64,000 nt of DNA from an uncultured cyanobacterium (GCA_903848645.1 CAINGU010000076.1:1-64000), one strand, 5' to 3'. Positions 53,605-62,526 are shown, counted from the first letter of the stretch. Notes: generated from the sequence alone by a model not told the origin. Made by a program: numbers and translations.

Positions 53605-54780
53605 ATGCAAGTAAGACAAGAAATTTTTGATACTTATTGGCGATTTACTGCTATGCGTCAAGAAGTTTTTTTCAACAAACTCAAAAATGTACCACCACCT
53701 TGGACGAGTGATCCTATTCTTAATACTTATAAATTTTGTAATGCTTATCGAGTAAGTGATCGGGTTTCTCAATATCTGATCAAGAATGTCATTTATGATG
53801 AAAATAGGAGTCAAAATGAAGAAGAAGTGTTATTCAGGATTTTGCTATTCAAAATTTTTAATAAAATAGAAACTTGGGAATATTTAGAAAACAAAATAGG
53901 AGATTATATTACACTATCTAATTTTGATTTAGACGTATATTCAAACATATTGCAAGAAGCTATGAATCTTGGATTTGTGATTTATACAAGTGCATATATG
54001 TCTTGTGCTAGTAAAGAGTTTGGTTATGATAAAAAACACCAAAATCATTTAGCATTAATTGATAAAATAGTTTTCCAGGATAGGGTAATTAATACCATAG
54101 TTAAAGCTAAAAGTTTGGAAGAGATTTTTCATATTATTGAAGGATATCCATTGCTAGGTAAGTTTATGGCTTACCAGTTAGCGACAGATATTAACTATAG
54201 CGAAGTTATCAACTTTGATGAAAACAGTTTTACTATAGCAGGACCAGGCGCAGAACGAGGTATTAATAAATGTTTTCTTGATACCAATGGCAAATCCTAT
54301 GCTGATGTCATTTATTGGATGACAGAAAATCAAGAAAATGAATTTCAACGTTTGGGTTTAAATTTTCAATCTCTTTGGGGTCGTCCATTACAAGCTATAG
54401 ATTGTCAAAATCTTTTTTGTGAAACTGACAAATACTGTCGAGCCGCATTTCCTGATTTAAAAAGCAACCGTAAAAAGATAAAAGCTAAATTTACTGCAAC
54501 TCCTCAGCAAATTGATTATTTTTATCCTCCTAAATGGGATATTAATGATCAAGTTCAAGAAACTTTAGTGCAAAGATTACCACCATTAGAAATTCCGACT
54601 TTGCAAGATAATTGTCAGCAGTTATCTTTAGAATTAGATTCTTTTGTAAAAACTACATCTGAAATTCCGAATTGTATATCAAAACAACATAAAGAAAATG
54701 GGCAAAAAACTCCGCTAAAAAAATCAAGACTTTTGGAAAATGCAGACGCAGCAAAATCTCAACAGTTATGTCTATTTTAG
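53605..54780 (+). CDS. 5-hmdU DNA kinase-like helical protein (aGPT-Pplase family)
   Basis: 391 residues. The N-terminal part matches the helical domain of the alpha-glutamyl/putrescinyl thymine pyrophosphorylase-like family: FTAMRQEVFFNKLKNVPPPW, ILNTYKFCNAYRVSDRVSQY; then ILLFKIFNKIETWE, GYPLLGKFMAYQLATDINY and AGPGAERGINKCF. Some phage members phosphorylate 5-hydroxymethyluracil in DNA as a step to hypermodified bases; they lack a P-loop, as does this protein. GRPLQAIDCQNLFCETDKYC is well conserved in such proteins. The last about 90 residues are variable and end in SQQLCLF. GAGGAG lies 8 nt before the ATG. First gene of a three-gene operon. Family by motif; substrate unknown. Confidence 0.78.
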   Translation: MQVRQEIFDTYWRFTAMRQEVFFNKLKNVPPPWTSDPILNTYKFCNAYRVSDRVSQYLIKNVIYDENRSQNEEEVLFRILLFKIFNKIETWEYLENKIGDYITLSNFDLDVYSNILQEAMNLGFVIYTSAYMSCASKEFGYDKKHQNHLALIDKIVFQDRVINTIVKAKSLEEIFHIIEGYPLLGKFMAYQLATDINYSEVINFDENSFTIAGPGAERGINKCFLDTNGKSYADVIYWMTENQENEFQRLGLNFQSLWGRPLQAIDCQNLFCETDKYCRAAFPDLKSNRKKIKAKFTATPQQIDYFYPPKWDINDQVQETLVQRLPPLEIPTLQDNCQQLSLELDSFVKTTSEIPNCISKQHKENGQKTPLKKSRLLENADAAKSQQLCLF

Positions 54781-54807
54781 TGTCTTCAACTATTCAGGGC
54801 AAAACAG

Positions 54808-55338
54808 ATGGAAATAAAAGGATATGCTAAGTTCGACGATAAAAACAATAGAAAATATCGCTATTTACTACGGCGTAAATGGGATGAAAATTTGCCGCAA
54901 GTTACCTTTCTAATGCTTAATCCAAGTACGGCTGATGATAAGAAACCTGATCCCACTATCACTAAATGTATTGAATTGGCTAGGTCATGGAATTATGGTT
55001 CTCTTGAAGTAGTTAATTTATTCGCTTATATTACTCCAAAACGCGAAAAGCTTTTAGACGAAGACGACCCTGTAGGACCCAAAAATAATCTTTATATTCA
55101 ATCAGCAGCACAACGCGCTGAATCAATTATTGTGGCGTGGGGTGGAGGTAAGTTTCCTAAAATAAAGAAACGGGATGAAGCAGTGTTACACCTAATTTCT
55201 TGCAAGACACTTTACTGTCTTGTTGATGGTATTAGTAGTGATTTAACAAAAGATGGACATCCACGCCACCCGAAACCACGCCGTAAACCTATTACAGGAC
55301 GAACGCTTTTACCTAAAAATGGGACTTCCAAAAAATAA
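54808..55338 (+). CDS. DUF1643 family protein
   Basis: 176 residues. RYLLRRKWDENLPQVTFLML, NPSTADDKKPDPTI (the family's NPSTA-D signature), YGSLEVVNLFAYITP and AWGGGKFPKIKKRDE identify DUF1643. The basic end (HPRHPKPRRKPITGRTLLP) suits nucleic acid contact. DUF1643 is a small alpha/beta family often found in phages and next to DNA base-modification genes; catalysis is not established. It starts 27 nt after the kinase-like gene and ends 27 nt before the MazG gene, so it is the middle gene of the operon. Confidence 0.87.
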   Translation: MEIKGYAKFDDKNNRKYRYLLRRKWDENLPQVTFLMLNPSTADDKKPDPTITKCIELARSWNYGSLEVVNLFAYITPKREKLLDEDDPVGPKNNLYIQSAAQRAESIIVAWGGGKFPKIKKRDEAVLHLISCKTLYCLVDGISSDLTKDGHPRHPKPRRKPITGRTLLPKNGTSKK

Positions 55339-55365
55339 ATTATCAAATATTTAAGGAATTGTATT

Positions 55366-56262
55366 ATGAATTTTTCTGAATATCAAACAGAAGCACTGAA
55401 TACCGATCAGATTCCTGCTGTTGAAGGTAGTGAATTAATCATCCCGCTATTAGGTTTAGTTGGTGAAGTTGGCTCATTGATGACAGAATATAAAAAACAT
55501 TTAAGAGACGGTGATGCACACAAATTATTTAAAGAAGGAATTGCAGAAGAATTGGGAGATATGCTTTGGTATATTTCCAATATAGCCAGTAAATTTAACC
55601 TTGATTTACAAGAAATTGCAGAAGATAATTTAATAAAGTGCAATGACCGTTGGGGATGGAGAGACTCAACAGAAACAGGTAATCAAAATACAAGTTACAT
55701 CTTTGATAATGAATTTCCAGAACATGAAAGTTTACCACGACAATTTGAAGTAGAAATTACAGAGGTAAGCCAAGATAATTCAGTCAAAATGAAGGCATTT
55801 ATTAACAAAGAACAAATAGGAAATGACCTCACCGATAATTCTTATAAAAGCGATGGCTACCGCTTTCATGATATTTTTCATTTTTCCTACGCCGCAGTTT
55901 TAGGTTGGTCTGTAGTTACTCGTAGTATCCTTAAACGTAAGCGAAAAAGTAATCCCCTTATTGACGAAGTAGAAGATGGAGGTCGTGCAGTAGCTATTGA
56001 AGAAGGTATCTCAGCACTTGTATTTAGCTATGCGAAAGATCACGGTTTTTTAGAAGGTGTTTCAACATTAGATTATCAACTATTGAAGACTATCAAAAAT
56101 ATGACATCTCATTTAGAAGTTTCTTGTTGTTCCCTAGGAGATTGGGAGAAGGCTATTCTAATGGGTTATGATGTCTGGCGACAGGTGGAGAAAAATCGGG
56201 GAGGAACAGTAGTTGTTGACCTTGATGCAGGTTTAATCACCTATCAAATAGGAATAAGCTAA
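55366..56262 (+). CDS. MazG-like nucleotide pyrophosphohydrolase with C-terminal domain
   Basis: 298 residues. Residues about 1-100 are a MazG-type all-alpha NTP pyrophosphatase: GLVGEVGSLMTEYKK and EELGDMLWYISNIA carry the magnesium-binding acidic residues. Residues about 120-298 form a second domain (YRFHDIFHFSYAAVLGWSVV, NPLIDEVEDGGRAVAIEEGI, WEKAILMGYDVWRQVEKNRG) that matches the MazG C-terminal type reported for proteins in hypermodification or phage contexts, as I recall. It would remove a particular nucleotide triphosphate from the pool. Ribosome-binding stretch AAGGAA before the ATG. Last gene of the three-gene operon. Confidence 0.85.
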   Translation: MNFSEYQTEALNTDQIPAVEGSELIIPLLGLVGEVGSLMTEYKKHLRDGDAHKLFKEGIAEELGDMLWYISNIASKFNLDLQEIAEDNLIKCNDRWGWRDSTETGNQNTSYIFDNEFPEHESLPRQFEVEITEVSQDNSVKMKAFINKEQIGNDLTDNSYKSDGYRFHDIFHFSYAAVLGWSVVTRSILKRKRKSNPLIDEVEDGGRAVAIEEGISALVFSYAKDHGFLEGVSTLDYQLLKTIKNMTSHLEVSCCSLGDWEKAILMGYDVWRQVEKNRGGTVVVDLDAGLITYQIGIS

Positions 56263-56361
56263 CATCAAGGGTAAATTTAACTTCTGTTTCTTGTCAAATT
56301 TCTCTGGCTGATATTTATGACAAGGTAAATTTTAACTCTGATGAATCATAAAATAAATTTC

Positions 56362-56556
56362 TTAGCAGCATATATAATTTGATATTAATGCACTTTTGTC
56401 CGTCATTGCGTAAACTTGATCATCAATATATTCATGTTTAATTTCACTAGATTTCTCAGCTTCTAAATATTCTGAGAGAGAAATATAGTATTCACTTTTG
56501 CTAATAATTATTTTCCTATGTCTATAAATTGGTGCTGATAGCGTGACGTTAGCCAT
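56362..56556 (-). pseudogene. Truncated Uma2 remnant
   Basis: From an ATG at 56556 the frame reads MANVTLSAPIYRHRKIIISK, then YYISLSEYLEAEKSSEIKHE and YIDDQVYAMTDKSALI: this is the start of a Uma2-family protein (about 60 of about 190 residues). It then runs into unrelated sequence and stops at 56362. The rest of the domain, with the nuclease motifs, is missing on both sides. It lies just downstream of the three-gene cassette, in the same kind of context in which Uma2 copies are frequent. Confidence 0.72.
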
Positions 56557-57087
56557 TATTTTCCTGAAAATTATAACTAATACTTTATAAATGCAACAGA
56601 TTAATTGTCTTGAATCAGTTAAAAAATGTGTCTGTTGTAACAAAAATCAACCAATTGTGAGGGGATCAAGATATGAATTGCTCACTATTCATAAAAACTT
56701 ATATAAATTAAGATCGCGATATATATACATCACGAAAACGACTGATCAGAAATCCTGATTAAAAAATATTGCAAGAACTTGATTTAGTTGCTAATGTGTG
56801 TAGGTACGACAGCACTGGTGAATGCTCGGATTATTAGAGAGGTGAAATCAATGAGCTTTATCCATCCTGCCAACAGTCTTTTATGTTGATTAAACAATCC
56901 TGACAACGAGGAATTTCTGCTGTCGAGAAGCAATAAAGGGGTATTGCAGATGAGCAGAAAAAGTATCTTCGTTCCTGTCGCTGAATTGAAATTTGATTTT
57001 TGTTTACCGTTCATTAATCGTCTTCCCTGTTGATTGCCAAGAAGGCAAAAGGAAGACGAAAAATGAATAATTTGGAGGTGAAAACCG
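56557..57087. other. Spacer with leader hairpin and strong ribosome-binding site
   Basis: About 530 bp without a convincing gene (a minus-strand frame at 56784-57014 looks like chance). Just before the SDR gene, TCGTCTTCC at 57018-57026 pairs with GGAAGACGA at 57051-57059, with an inner hairpin TTGCC / GGCAA at 57034-57048; together they make a two-level structure. Next comes GGAGGTGA at 57074-57081, an almost complete anti-16S complement 6 nt before the ATG, unusually strong for a cyanobacterium. The hairpin could control access to translation. Confidence 0.55.
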
Positions 57088-57879
57088 ATGAAGATTCAAG
57101 GAAAAGTTGCACTCATTACCGGGGCTTCCCGTGGCATTGGTAAAGCGATCGCATTAGAATTAGCCAAACAAGGCATGAAAAGGTTAATATTGGTAGCACG
57201 CGATCGCCAAAAGTTAGCCGAAGTAGCCGCCCAAATCGAAGCTTTAGGCGTAGAAACTACAATCATGGCTTTAGACTTAACTCACTCAATCAACGTCAAC
57301 ATAGCTGTAGCGCAACTTTGGCGCAGTTATGGACCCATTCATCTCCTCGTAAATTGTGCCGGAGTCGCACATCAAAACTCATTTCTGCAATCAAAACTCC
57401 CTCAACTGCAAGAAGAACTCTCCGTCAATTTGATGGGAATGTACACCCTCACCAGCTTGATAGCCAAACGCATGGTTAGTCAAAGACAAGGGATCATTGT
57501 CAATGTCTCCAGTTTAATGGGGAAAGTTGCCGCACCGACAATGGCCACATATTCCGCCACTAAGTTTGCAATTGTCGGATTTACCCAAGCACTACGTCAA
57601 GAACTCGCCCAACACAATGTCCGCGTTATCGCCCTACTCCCCTCCCTCACCGAAACAGACATGGTGCGTGACTTGCAATCATTCCGAGGAGTGATTCCCA
57701 TGACACCCGAACAAGTCGCCCAAGCCCTCGTCATCGGCATAGAAAACGATACCGCAGAAATCTTAGTAGGCTGGCAATCTCACCTAGCCGTATTATGCCA
57801 ACGTCTCGCCCCTTGGTTACTAGAAATCATCATGCAACTAGCAACACCGAAAAAACCATTACCTGACGCTGCGGGATAA
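57088..57879 (+). CDS. Short-chain dehydrogenase/reductase
   Basis: 263 residues, classical SDR. NAD(P)-binding TGASRGIGKAIALELA, NCAGVAH, catalytic Ser in VNVSSLMG and the Tyr-x3-Lys in YSATK. LVARDRQKLAEV after the second strand suggests NADPH. The C-terminal 40 residues are hydrophobic (LAVLCQRLAPWLLEIIMQLA), so it may bind the membrane or a lipid substrate. I cannot name the substrate; fatty or lipid-type SDRs are a good guess. Strong ribosome-binding site and a leader hairpin precede it. Confidence 0.9.
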   Translation: MKIQGKVALITGASRGIGKAIALELAKQGMKRLILVARDRQKLAEVAAQIEALGVETTIMALDLTHSINVNIAVAQLWRSYGPIHLLVNCAGVAHQNSFLQSKLPQLQEELSVNLMGMYTLTSLIAKRMVSQRQGIIVNVSSLMGKVAAPTMATYSATKFAIVGFTQALRQELAQHNVRVIALLPSLTETDMVRDLQSFRGVIPMTPEQVAQALVIGIENDTAEILVGWQSHLAVLCQRLAPWLLEIIMQLATPKKPLPDAAG

Positions 57880-57967
57880 AATTCAACCTATTTGAGTATT
57901 CAGAGAATACCCAAAAATAAATTATCCTACATTGTGGGATGGGCATCCTGCCCGTCCTAGATCATTA

Positions 57968-57984
57968 GCGGGCAAGATGCCCGC
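57968..57984. repeat. GCGGGCAAGATGCCCGC hairpin, third copy
   Basis: Identical to the palindromes at 49780 and 49845, again followed by ACCACAA. It is preceded at 57947-57958 by a related hairpin (GGGCATCCTGCCC). Located behind the SDR gene and before the convergent PaO-type gene, so it may act as a weak terminator. Confidence 0.8.
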
Positions 57985-58073
57985 ACCACAAAGAATTTTG
58001 GGATATTTTTGGGATATTTTTTATTTAGCACTTCCCCCAATCAATACTCTTACAGCAGTTTAAAACCGCCAAT

Positions 58074-59483
58074 TTATCTTTTTTTCTCAGGTAAATTGCG
58101 CGGGGGGATCATTCTTCCTTCATAAAACTGCTTTTCTAATTTACTTAATTTCCACCATGTTGCACCTAATAACAGAGGGATAAATGTTTCTGTCATCACC
58201 AATAAAATTGATTTTGTTTCTATCAAAAATGCTAATAAAGGACTACTCGCTAAAGCAACAATGGTAAGAACACCACACCAAAATTTTAATTGTTGAATTC
58301 TCTTTAAAGCCTGACGACAACTGGCACATTTTTCTGTATGGGAATGATATCTTTCTAGCAATCCTTCCTTATTCAATAAAAGTGGTGGTAACGATTCTCC
58401 GGGAAATGTTTCCCCATGATATTTATTTACCCATTTACGTAACTCAGCCACAAAAGTATCTGCTTTTGTCGCTAGGTAAAAGGCTTTACTAAAATTAGCA
58501 CTACCACCTTTATCTGCTAAATAACGTTCTTGATAATGGAGAAAAATTTGATCATCTTCCAAAACGCCATTTTGTCCAATATGGACATACCAACGGGGTC
58601 GAATTTTAATAAAAAATCCTGGTATTTTAGACTTGAACTTAAAAGGAAATCGGGCAATTATGCGACATTCACCTTTGCGAATGGGGACAGCATAAACAAC
58701 GGTTAAAATTCTGCCTTTTTCCGCATTAATATCATGCCACATCAAACCAGGAGCAATAAATGTTGTGGAAAGTTTTCCTGATTGTCCCGCTTTTAATCCT
58801 TGTTTCCAAATCCCTTCAAAACCATGTTTTCCCGATTCAACTATTTCTAATTCTAAGGGTGCAGCATTGGCACGATTGCCCACTGTAAGATGATGGGTAA
58901 AGGCAATATGACTAGGATCAAGGATATTTTCTAATAATGTCAGAGCATCATAAGGGACATCTCGAAAAGTGTTAATAATTACCCATCCTTCTGGTGCTGC
59001 TTCTATGGGTTCAACTACAGGAACTTTGGTATTTATGGCATTTTCTGGATTACCAGCATAGACAAATAATAATCCTTGTCTTTCTGTTGTTGGTAAAGAT
59101 GGTACACAAGCCCTGGGAGAAGTTTCCGCTTTTCCACCTGCAACCTGTTGGGGAATTTTTTGACAAGTTCCATCTCCAGCAAATGACCAACCATGATAAG
59201 GACATTCTAATAGTCCATCTTCATTAATTCTTCCTTCAGAAAGGGGTGCAAGACGGTGAGGACATTGATCTATAAATACTTGCCAAGAGGCAATTTTTTC
59301 ATCCCACCAAATCACAATATCTTTACCTAAAAGAGTAAAAGAAGTAGGTTTTGATTTATCTAAATCTTGAAGATAATGAACTGGATACCATGCTTCTGCT
59401 AATTCAAAAGCATCTGGGTTATTACCTCCAGGTAATATTTCTGTTAGATAATTTTCGTTGATAAAAGGTTGTGTCTGCACCAT
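58074..59483 (-). CDS. Rieske oxygenase of the PaO/Tic55 type
   Basis: 469 residues. Rieske [2Fe-2S] motif CPHRLAPL then CPYHGWSF at about residues 70-95; the mononuclear iron site is LENILDPSHIAFTHH at about 190. The C-terminal part holds the CxxC motif ASC / KCASCRQAL at about 405, followed by two membrane segments (FWCGVLTIVALASSPLLAFL, ILLVMTETFIPLLLGATWW). This is the architecture of the pheophorbide a oxygenase, Tic55 and chlorophyllide a oxygenase group. Cyanobacterial members are membrane-bound and may handle chlorophyll derivatives; the actual substrate is not known. Complete. Confidence 0.9.
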   Translation of the reverse strand: MVQTQPFINENYLTEILPGGNNPDAFELAEAWYPVHYLQDLDKSKPTSFTLLGKDIVIWWDEKIASWQVFIDQCPHRLAPLSEGRINEDGLLECPYHGWSFAGDGTCQKIPQQVAGGKAETSPRACVPSLPTTERQGLLFVYAGNPENAINTKVPVVEPIEAAPEGWVIINTFRDVPYDALTLLENILDPSHIAFTHHLTVGNRANAAPLELEIVESGKHGFEGIWKQGLKAGQSGKLSTTFIAPGLMWHDINAEKGRILTVVYAVPIRKGECRIIARFPFKFKSKIPGFFIKIRPRWYVHIGQNGVLEDDQIFLHYQERYLADKGGSANFSKAFYLATKADTFVAELRKWVNKYHGETFPGESLPPLLLNKEGLLERYHSHTEKCASCRQALKRIQQLKFWCGVLTIVALASSPLLAFLIETKSILLVMTETFIPLLLGATWWKLSKLEKQFYEGRMIPPRNLPEKKR

Positions 59484-59532
59484 TTTCTGTATTGATTAAT
59501 CTTCAATAACTTTTAATTTAACATTCTAGCAA

Positions 59533-60861
59533 TTATTCCAGAAAATTACTTTCTTCTGCTGCTATATCATCTATTACGTCAATTTTTGTTTGTTCATAGG
59601 TAGCTACAGTCAGCCCATTTTCTAGATTTACGGAAGAGTATTTATGTAAACTAATGCGCTGGGCAGTATAAATACCAGAATGTCCTGAAAATAGATAGCT
59701 TACCACACAAGAAATACCAATAAATACCCCAGATTCTAAACCAAATAGCTCAATTCCCATTAATGTTGATGCTATAGGTGTATTTGCTGCACCAGCAAAC
59801 ACAGCCACAAATCCCATTCCTGCTAATAGCGGTGCAGGTAAGGCTAAAAACAATGATAAAGCATTTCCTAAAGTAGCACCAATAAAAAATAAAGGGGTTA
59901 CTTCTCCACCTTTAAAACCTGCCCCTAAAGTCAAAGCAGTCATACCTAATTTAGCAGCAAAATCCCAAGGGGGTAATTGAGTTTGAAAAGCATCAACAAT
60001 TGTGGGAATACCAAGGCCAATATACTTGGTTGTACCACTTAATCCGACAATTGCTGCCACTATTGCACCACCGATTAAAGGACGCATTGGTGGATAAGAT
60101 ATCTTGGCTTTAAAGAAGTGACTGATTTTGTGCGTTATTTGAGCAAAAAGTCTGGCTACAATTCCAAAGAATATACCTGCAATAATGGCAGATATAAACA
60201 TCCAAATTGTCATTGTGGGAATAATTGGAGCGTGTCGGTATGCTGTATGATGCAAACCAAATAACAAAGTTGTCTGATTCCCAACAATTGCAGCAATTAA
60301 GGCGGGAAAAAGGGCATTATAGTGAATTTTACCAATCGCTAAAACTTCCAAACCAAAGACAGTTCCCGCTAAGGGAGTACCAAAAACTGAAGCAAAGCCG
60401 GCGCTGATACCAGCCGTTAACAAAATTTGCCGACTCGCTCCTTGAAAGTGGAATATTTTAGTTAATTGATCTGCCAAAGAAGCGCCCATTTGTAATGCTG
60501 TACCTTCACGTCCGGCTGAACCACCAAATAGATGTGTCAGGTCTGTTCCTAGTAGAACAAGGGGAGCCATGCGGAAGGGAATAATATTTTTAGGGTTATG
60601 AATTTCTTCGAGTAAAAGATTATTTCCGGCTTCTACATTTCGACCAAAGCGATGATAAATCCAACCACTTAAAAATCCAGCAATTGGTAATAAAGCGATG
60701 ATCCATTGATGAGATTCTCGCCAATCAGTTGCCCATTCTAGTGATGCTAGAAGAGCCGCAGAAGCAGTTCCAGCAAAAATACCAATAACAAAGGAAATGG
60801 GCAACCACTTAATTAAATAGGGTAAGGCAGTAAATATTTCAAATTGACGCAGGTATTTCAT
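59533..60861 (-). CDS. ClC-type chloride channel/transporter
   Basis: 442 residues, about 10-11 membrane helices. Selectivity motifs: GGSAGREGTALQMG, GISAGFASVFGTPLAG, LGAGFKGGEVTPLFFIGA. The first has GREGT instead of GREGP. The equivalent of the external gating region is in FAGAANTPIA. ClC proteins carry chloride or fluoride, some in exchange for protons; which type this is cannot be told. C-terminal cytosolic tail is short, without CBS domains. Start MKYLRQFEIFTALP. It lies 49 nt upstream of the PaO-type gene, on the same strand. Confidence 0.92.
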   Translation of the reverse strand: MKYLRQFEIFTALPYLIKWLPISFVIGIFAGTASAALLASLEWATDWRESHQWIIALLPIAGFLSGWIYHRFGRNVEAGNNLLLEEIHNPKNIIPFRMAPLVLLGTDLTHLFGGSAGREGTALQMGASLADQLTKIFHFQGASRQILLTAGISAGFASVFGTPLAGTVFGLEVLAIGKIHYNALFPALIAAIVGNQTTLLFGLHHTAYRHAPIIPTMTIWMFISAIIAGIFFGIVARLFAQITHKISHFFKAKISYPPMRPLIGGAIVAAIVGLSGTTKYIGLGIPTIVDAFQTQLPPWDFAAKLGMTALTLGAGFKGGEVTPLFFIGATLGNALSLFLALPAPLLAGMGFVAVFAGAANTPIASTLMGIELFGLESGVFIGISCVVSYLFSGHSGIYTAQRISLHKYSSVNLENGLTVATYEQTKIDVIDDIAAEESNFLE

Positions 60862-61099
60862 TTTAATTATTTATGTAGATATATCTACCACAAGCTATAG
60901 ACACAGAAACCCTTTAAGTTTTATATGACTAATTCGTTCATATTTCCCAATTACCAACGGGAAAACCGTACTTTAGTGACAGGTTTTCATCACTGTACCC
61001 CAAAATTGAACTCGATACAATCAAGGGGTGGCTAAAAAGTTGCTGTTGTCCAGAGAAAGTTACAAAAATTAATACAGCATGAGTAGGAGAGTTATCAAG

Positions 61100-61963
61100 A
61101 TGGGAAATCAACTGAAAACGGCTATTTTACTAGCTACCCTCAGTGGCTTATTAATAGCAATTAGTTACTGGGTAATTGGTGGTACGGGGGGCTTAGTTAT
61201 AGGAATTGGGTTAGCAGCAGCGACAAACCTCTTCTCTTGGTATCAATCAGATAAGATTGCTTTAGCAGTATATAACGCCCAACCTGTCAGCGCGGCAGAA
61301 GCACCAGCACTATATCGCATTGTTCAGAAATTATCTACCCGTGCCAATATTCCCATGCCGGGAGTATACATTGTTCCTAGTCCCACTGCCAACGCTTTTG
61401 CTACAGGACGAGATCCTGAACACGCGGCTGTGGCTGTCACCGCCGGGATTTTAGACATCCTCCCAGAGGATGAATTAGAAGGCGTAATTGCCCACGAACT
61501 TACCCACATTATCAATCGTGATACCTTAACTCAAGCGGTGGCGGCTACTGTCGCTGGGGCTGTTTCCTTCCTCGCTCAAATGCTCAGTTATAGTATGTGG
61601 TTTGGTGGCGGTTCACGGGATAATCAAAGAGGCGGAAATCCTTTGGGTGTATTAGCGACAGTTATATTTGCCCCCATTGCTGCGACGGTGATTCAGTTGG
61701 CAATTTCCCGCACAAGAGAGTTTTCTGCTGATGCTGGTGCAGCAAAATTAACAGGTAATCCTCGCGCATTAGCTAGGGCGTTGCAACGGTTGGAATCTAC
61801 AGCTAGACAAATGCCTTTGAATGCTAATCCAGCTTTTGAACCATTATTAATTATTCATCCCATTTCTGGGCAGTTTTTGGGAAATCTTTTTTCTAGTCAC
61901 CCAGCAACTGAAGCCCGCGTAGAAGCTTTACTACAATTAGAACGGCAACTTATTAGTCATTAA
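61100..61963 (+). CDS. htpX: Zinc metalloprotease HtpX homologue
   Basis: 287 residues. Two N-terminal membrane segments (TAILLATLSGLLIAISYWVI and GLVIGIGLAAATNLFSWY), the zinc site GVIAHELTHIINRDT (HExxH) at about residue 135, a further hydrophobic pair, and REFSADAGAAKL (third zinc ligand, Glu). A membrane-bound M48 protease that degrades damaged membrane proteins. Start at the ATG at 61100 with AGGAGA 9 nt upstream; an ATG at 61079 is in frame but adds seven residues and has no ribosome-binding site. Confidence 0.94.
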   Translation: MGNQLKTAILLATLSGLLIAISYWVIGGTGGLVIGIGLAAATNLFSWYQSDKIALAVYNAQPVSAAEAPALYRIVQKLSTRANIPMPGVYIVPSPTANAFATGRDPEHAAVAVTAGILDILPEDELEGVIAHELTHIINRDTLTQAVAATVAGAVSFLAQMLSYSMWFGGGSRDNQRGGNPLGVLATVIFAPIAATVIQLAISRTREFSADAGAAKLTGNPRALARALQRLESTARQMPLNANPAFEPLLIIHPISGQFLGNLFSSHPATEARVEALLQLERQLISH

Positions 61964-62122
61964 TCAACTATCTTTGGTCATAAGTATATTAATAAATCCC
62001 CAATTGACTGATGACCAAATTATGATGATTACAGAGAGATAGATAAGATAGACTGATTAACAACCAAGTTGTCGGAAAAGATAAATTGGTTTATTTTCTT
62101 AATGACAAGGTTTTAACAGTAC

Positions 62123-62488
62123 ATGAACAAAAGATTTATTTTAACTTTGATTTCTAGCCCCGTATTATTCACATCCATGCTATCTATGGTGATGATGGCT
62201 AGACCTGCTCATGCTAGTCAAAGAATTGACGCGTCTGGTACTCATGAATCTTGTGTCATGTCTCCCCATGCAGCAATTCCAACAAAGGTATGTATACAGG
62301 TGAGTAATACTCCCCTCCGGGTTGCCAAAGAACCCATGCAACTAGCACAAGCGCAAGCAAATAATCCCAAAGAACTAGAATTTTCTGATGCTGAAAGTGA
62401 TCTAGCTATCAAGCTATTTGGCTGTGATTGCCCGGTTTGTATCAATGCTGCCCGTCAATTGAACGGTTTAGCACCTTTACCAGTTTAG
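62123..62488 (+). CDS. Small exported protein with CxCxxC motif
   Basis: 121 residues. Signal peptide (ILTLISSPVLFTSMLSMVMM, cleavage near AHAS). The mature chain has cysteines at HESCVMSP and KVCIQVS, and a GCDCPVC cluster near the end that could bind a metal or form disulfides. The segment VAKEPMQLAQAQANNPKELE is a low-complexity linker. I do not recognise the family. It is convergent with aroB, with a GC-rich hairpin between them. Confidence 0.75.
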   Translation: MNKRFILTLISSPVLFTSMLSMVMMARPAHASQRIDASGTHESCVMSPHAAIPTKVCIQVSNTPLRVAKEPMQLAQAQANNPKELEFSDAESDLAIKLFGCDCPVCINAARQLNGLAPLPV

Positions 62489-62507
62489 CACGATGTGGTC
62501 TTAAAAC

Positions 62508-62526
62508 GGGCGGGGAGACCCCGCCC
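62508..62526. terminator. GC-rich hairpin between convergent genes
   Basis: GGGCGGGG at 62508-62515 pairs perfectly with CCCCGCCC at 62519-62526 (8 bp, loop AGA). It ends directly next to the aroB stop (62527-62529 on the minus strand), 19 nt after the stop of the 62123 gene. It is a common dispersed repeat (GGGCGGGGAGACCCCGCCC) of cyanobacterial spacers and would hinder transcription from both sides. There is no T run. Confidence 0.6.

Noticed and set aside
56784-57014. 76-residue minus-strand frame upstream of the SDR gene
   Set aside because: No ribosome-binding site, no recognisable family, odd composition; likely chance.
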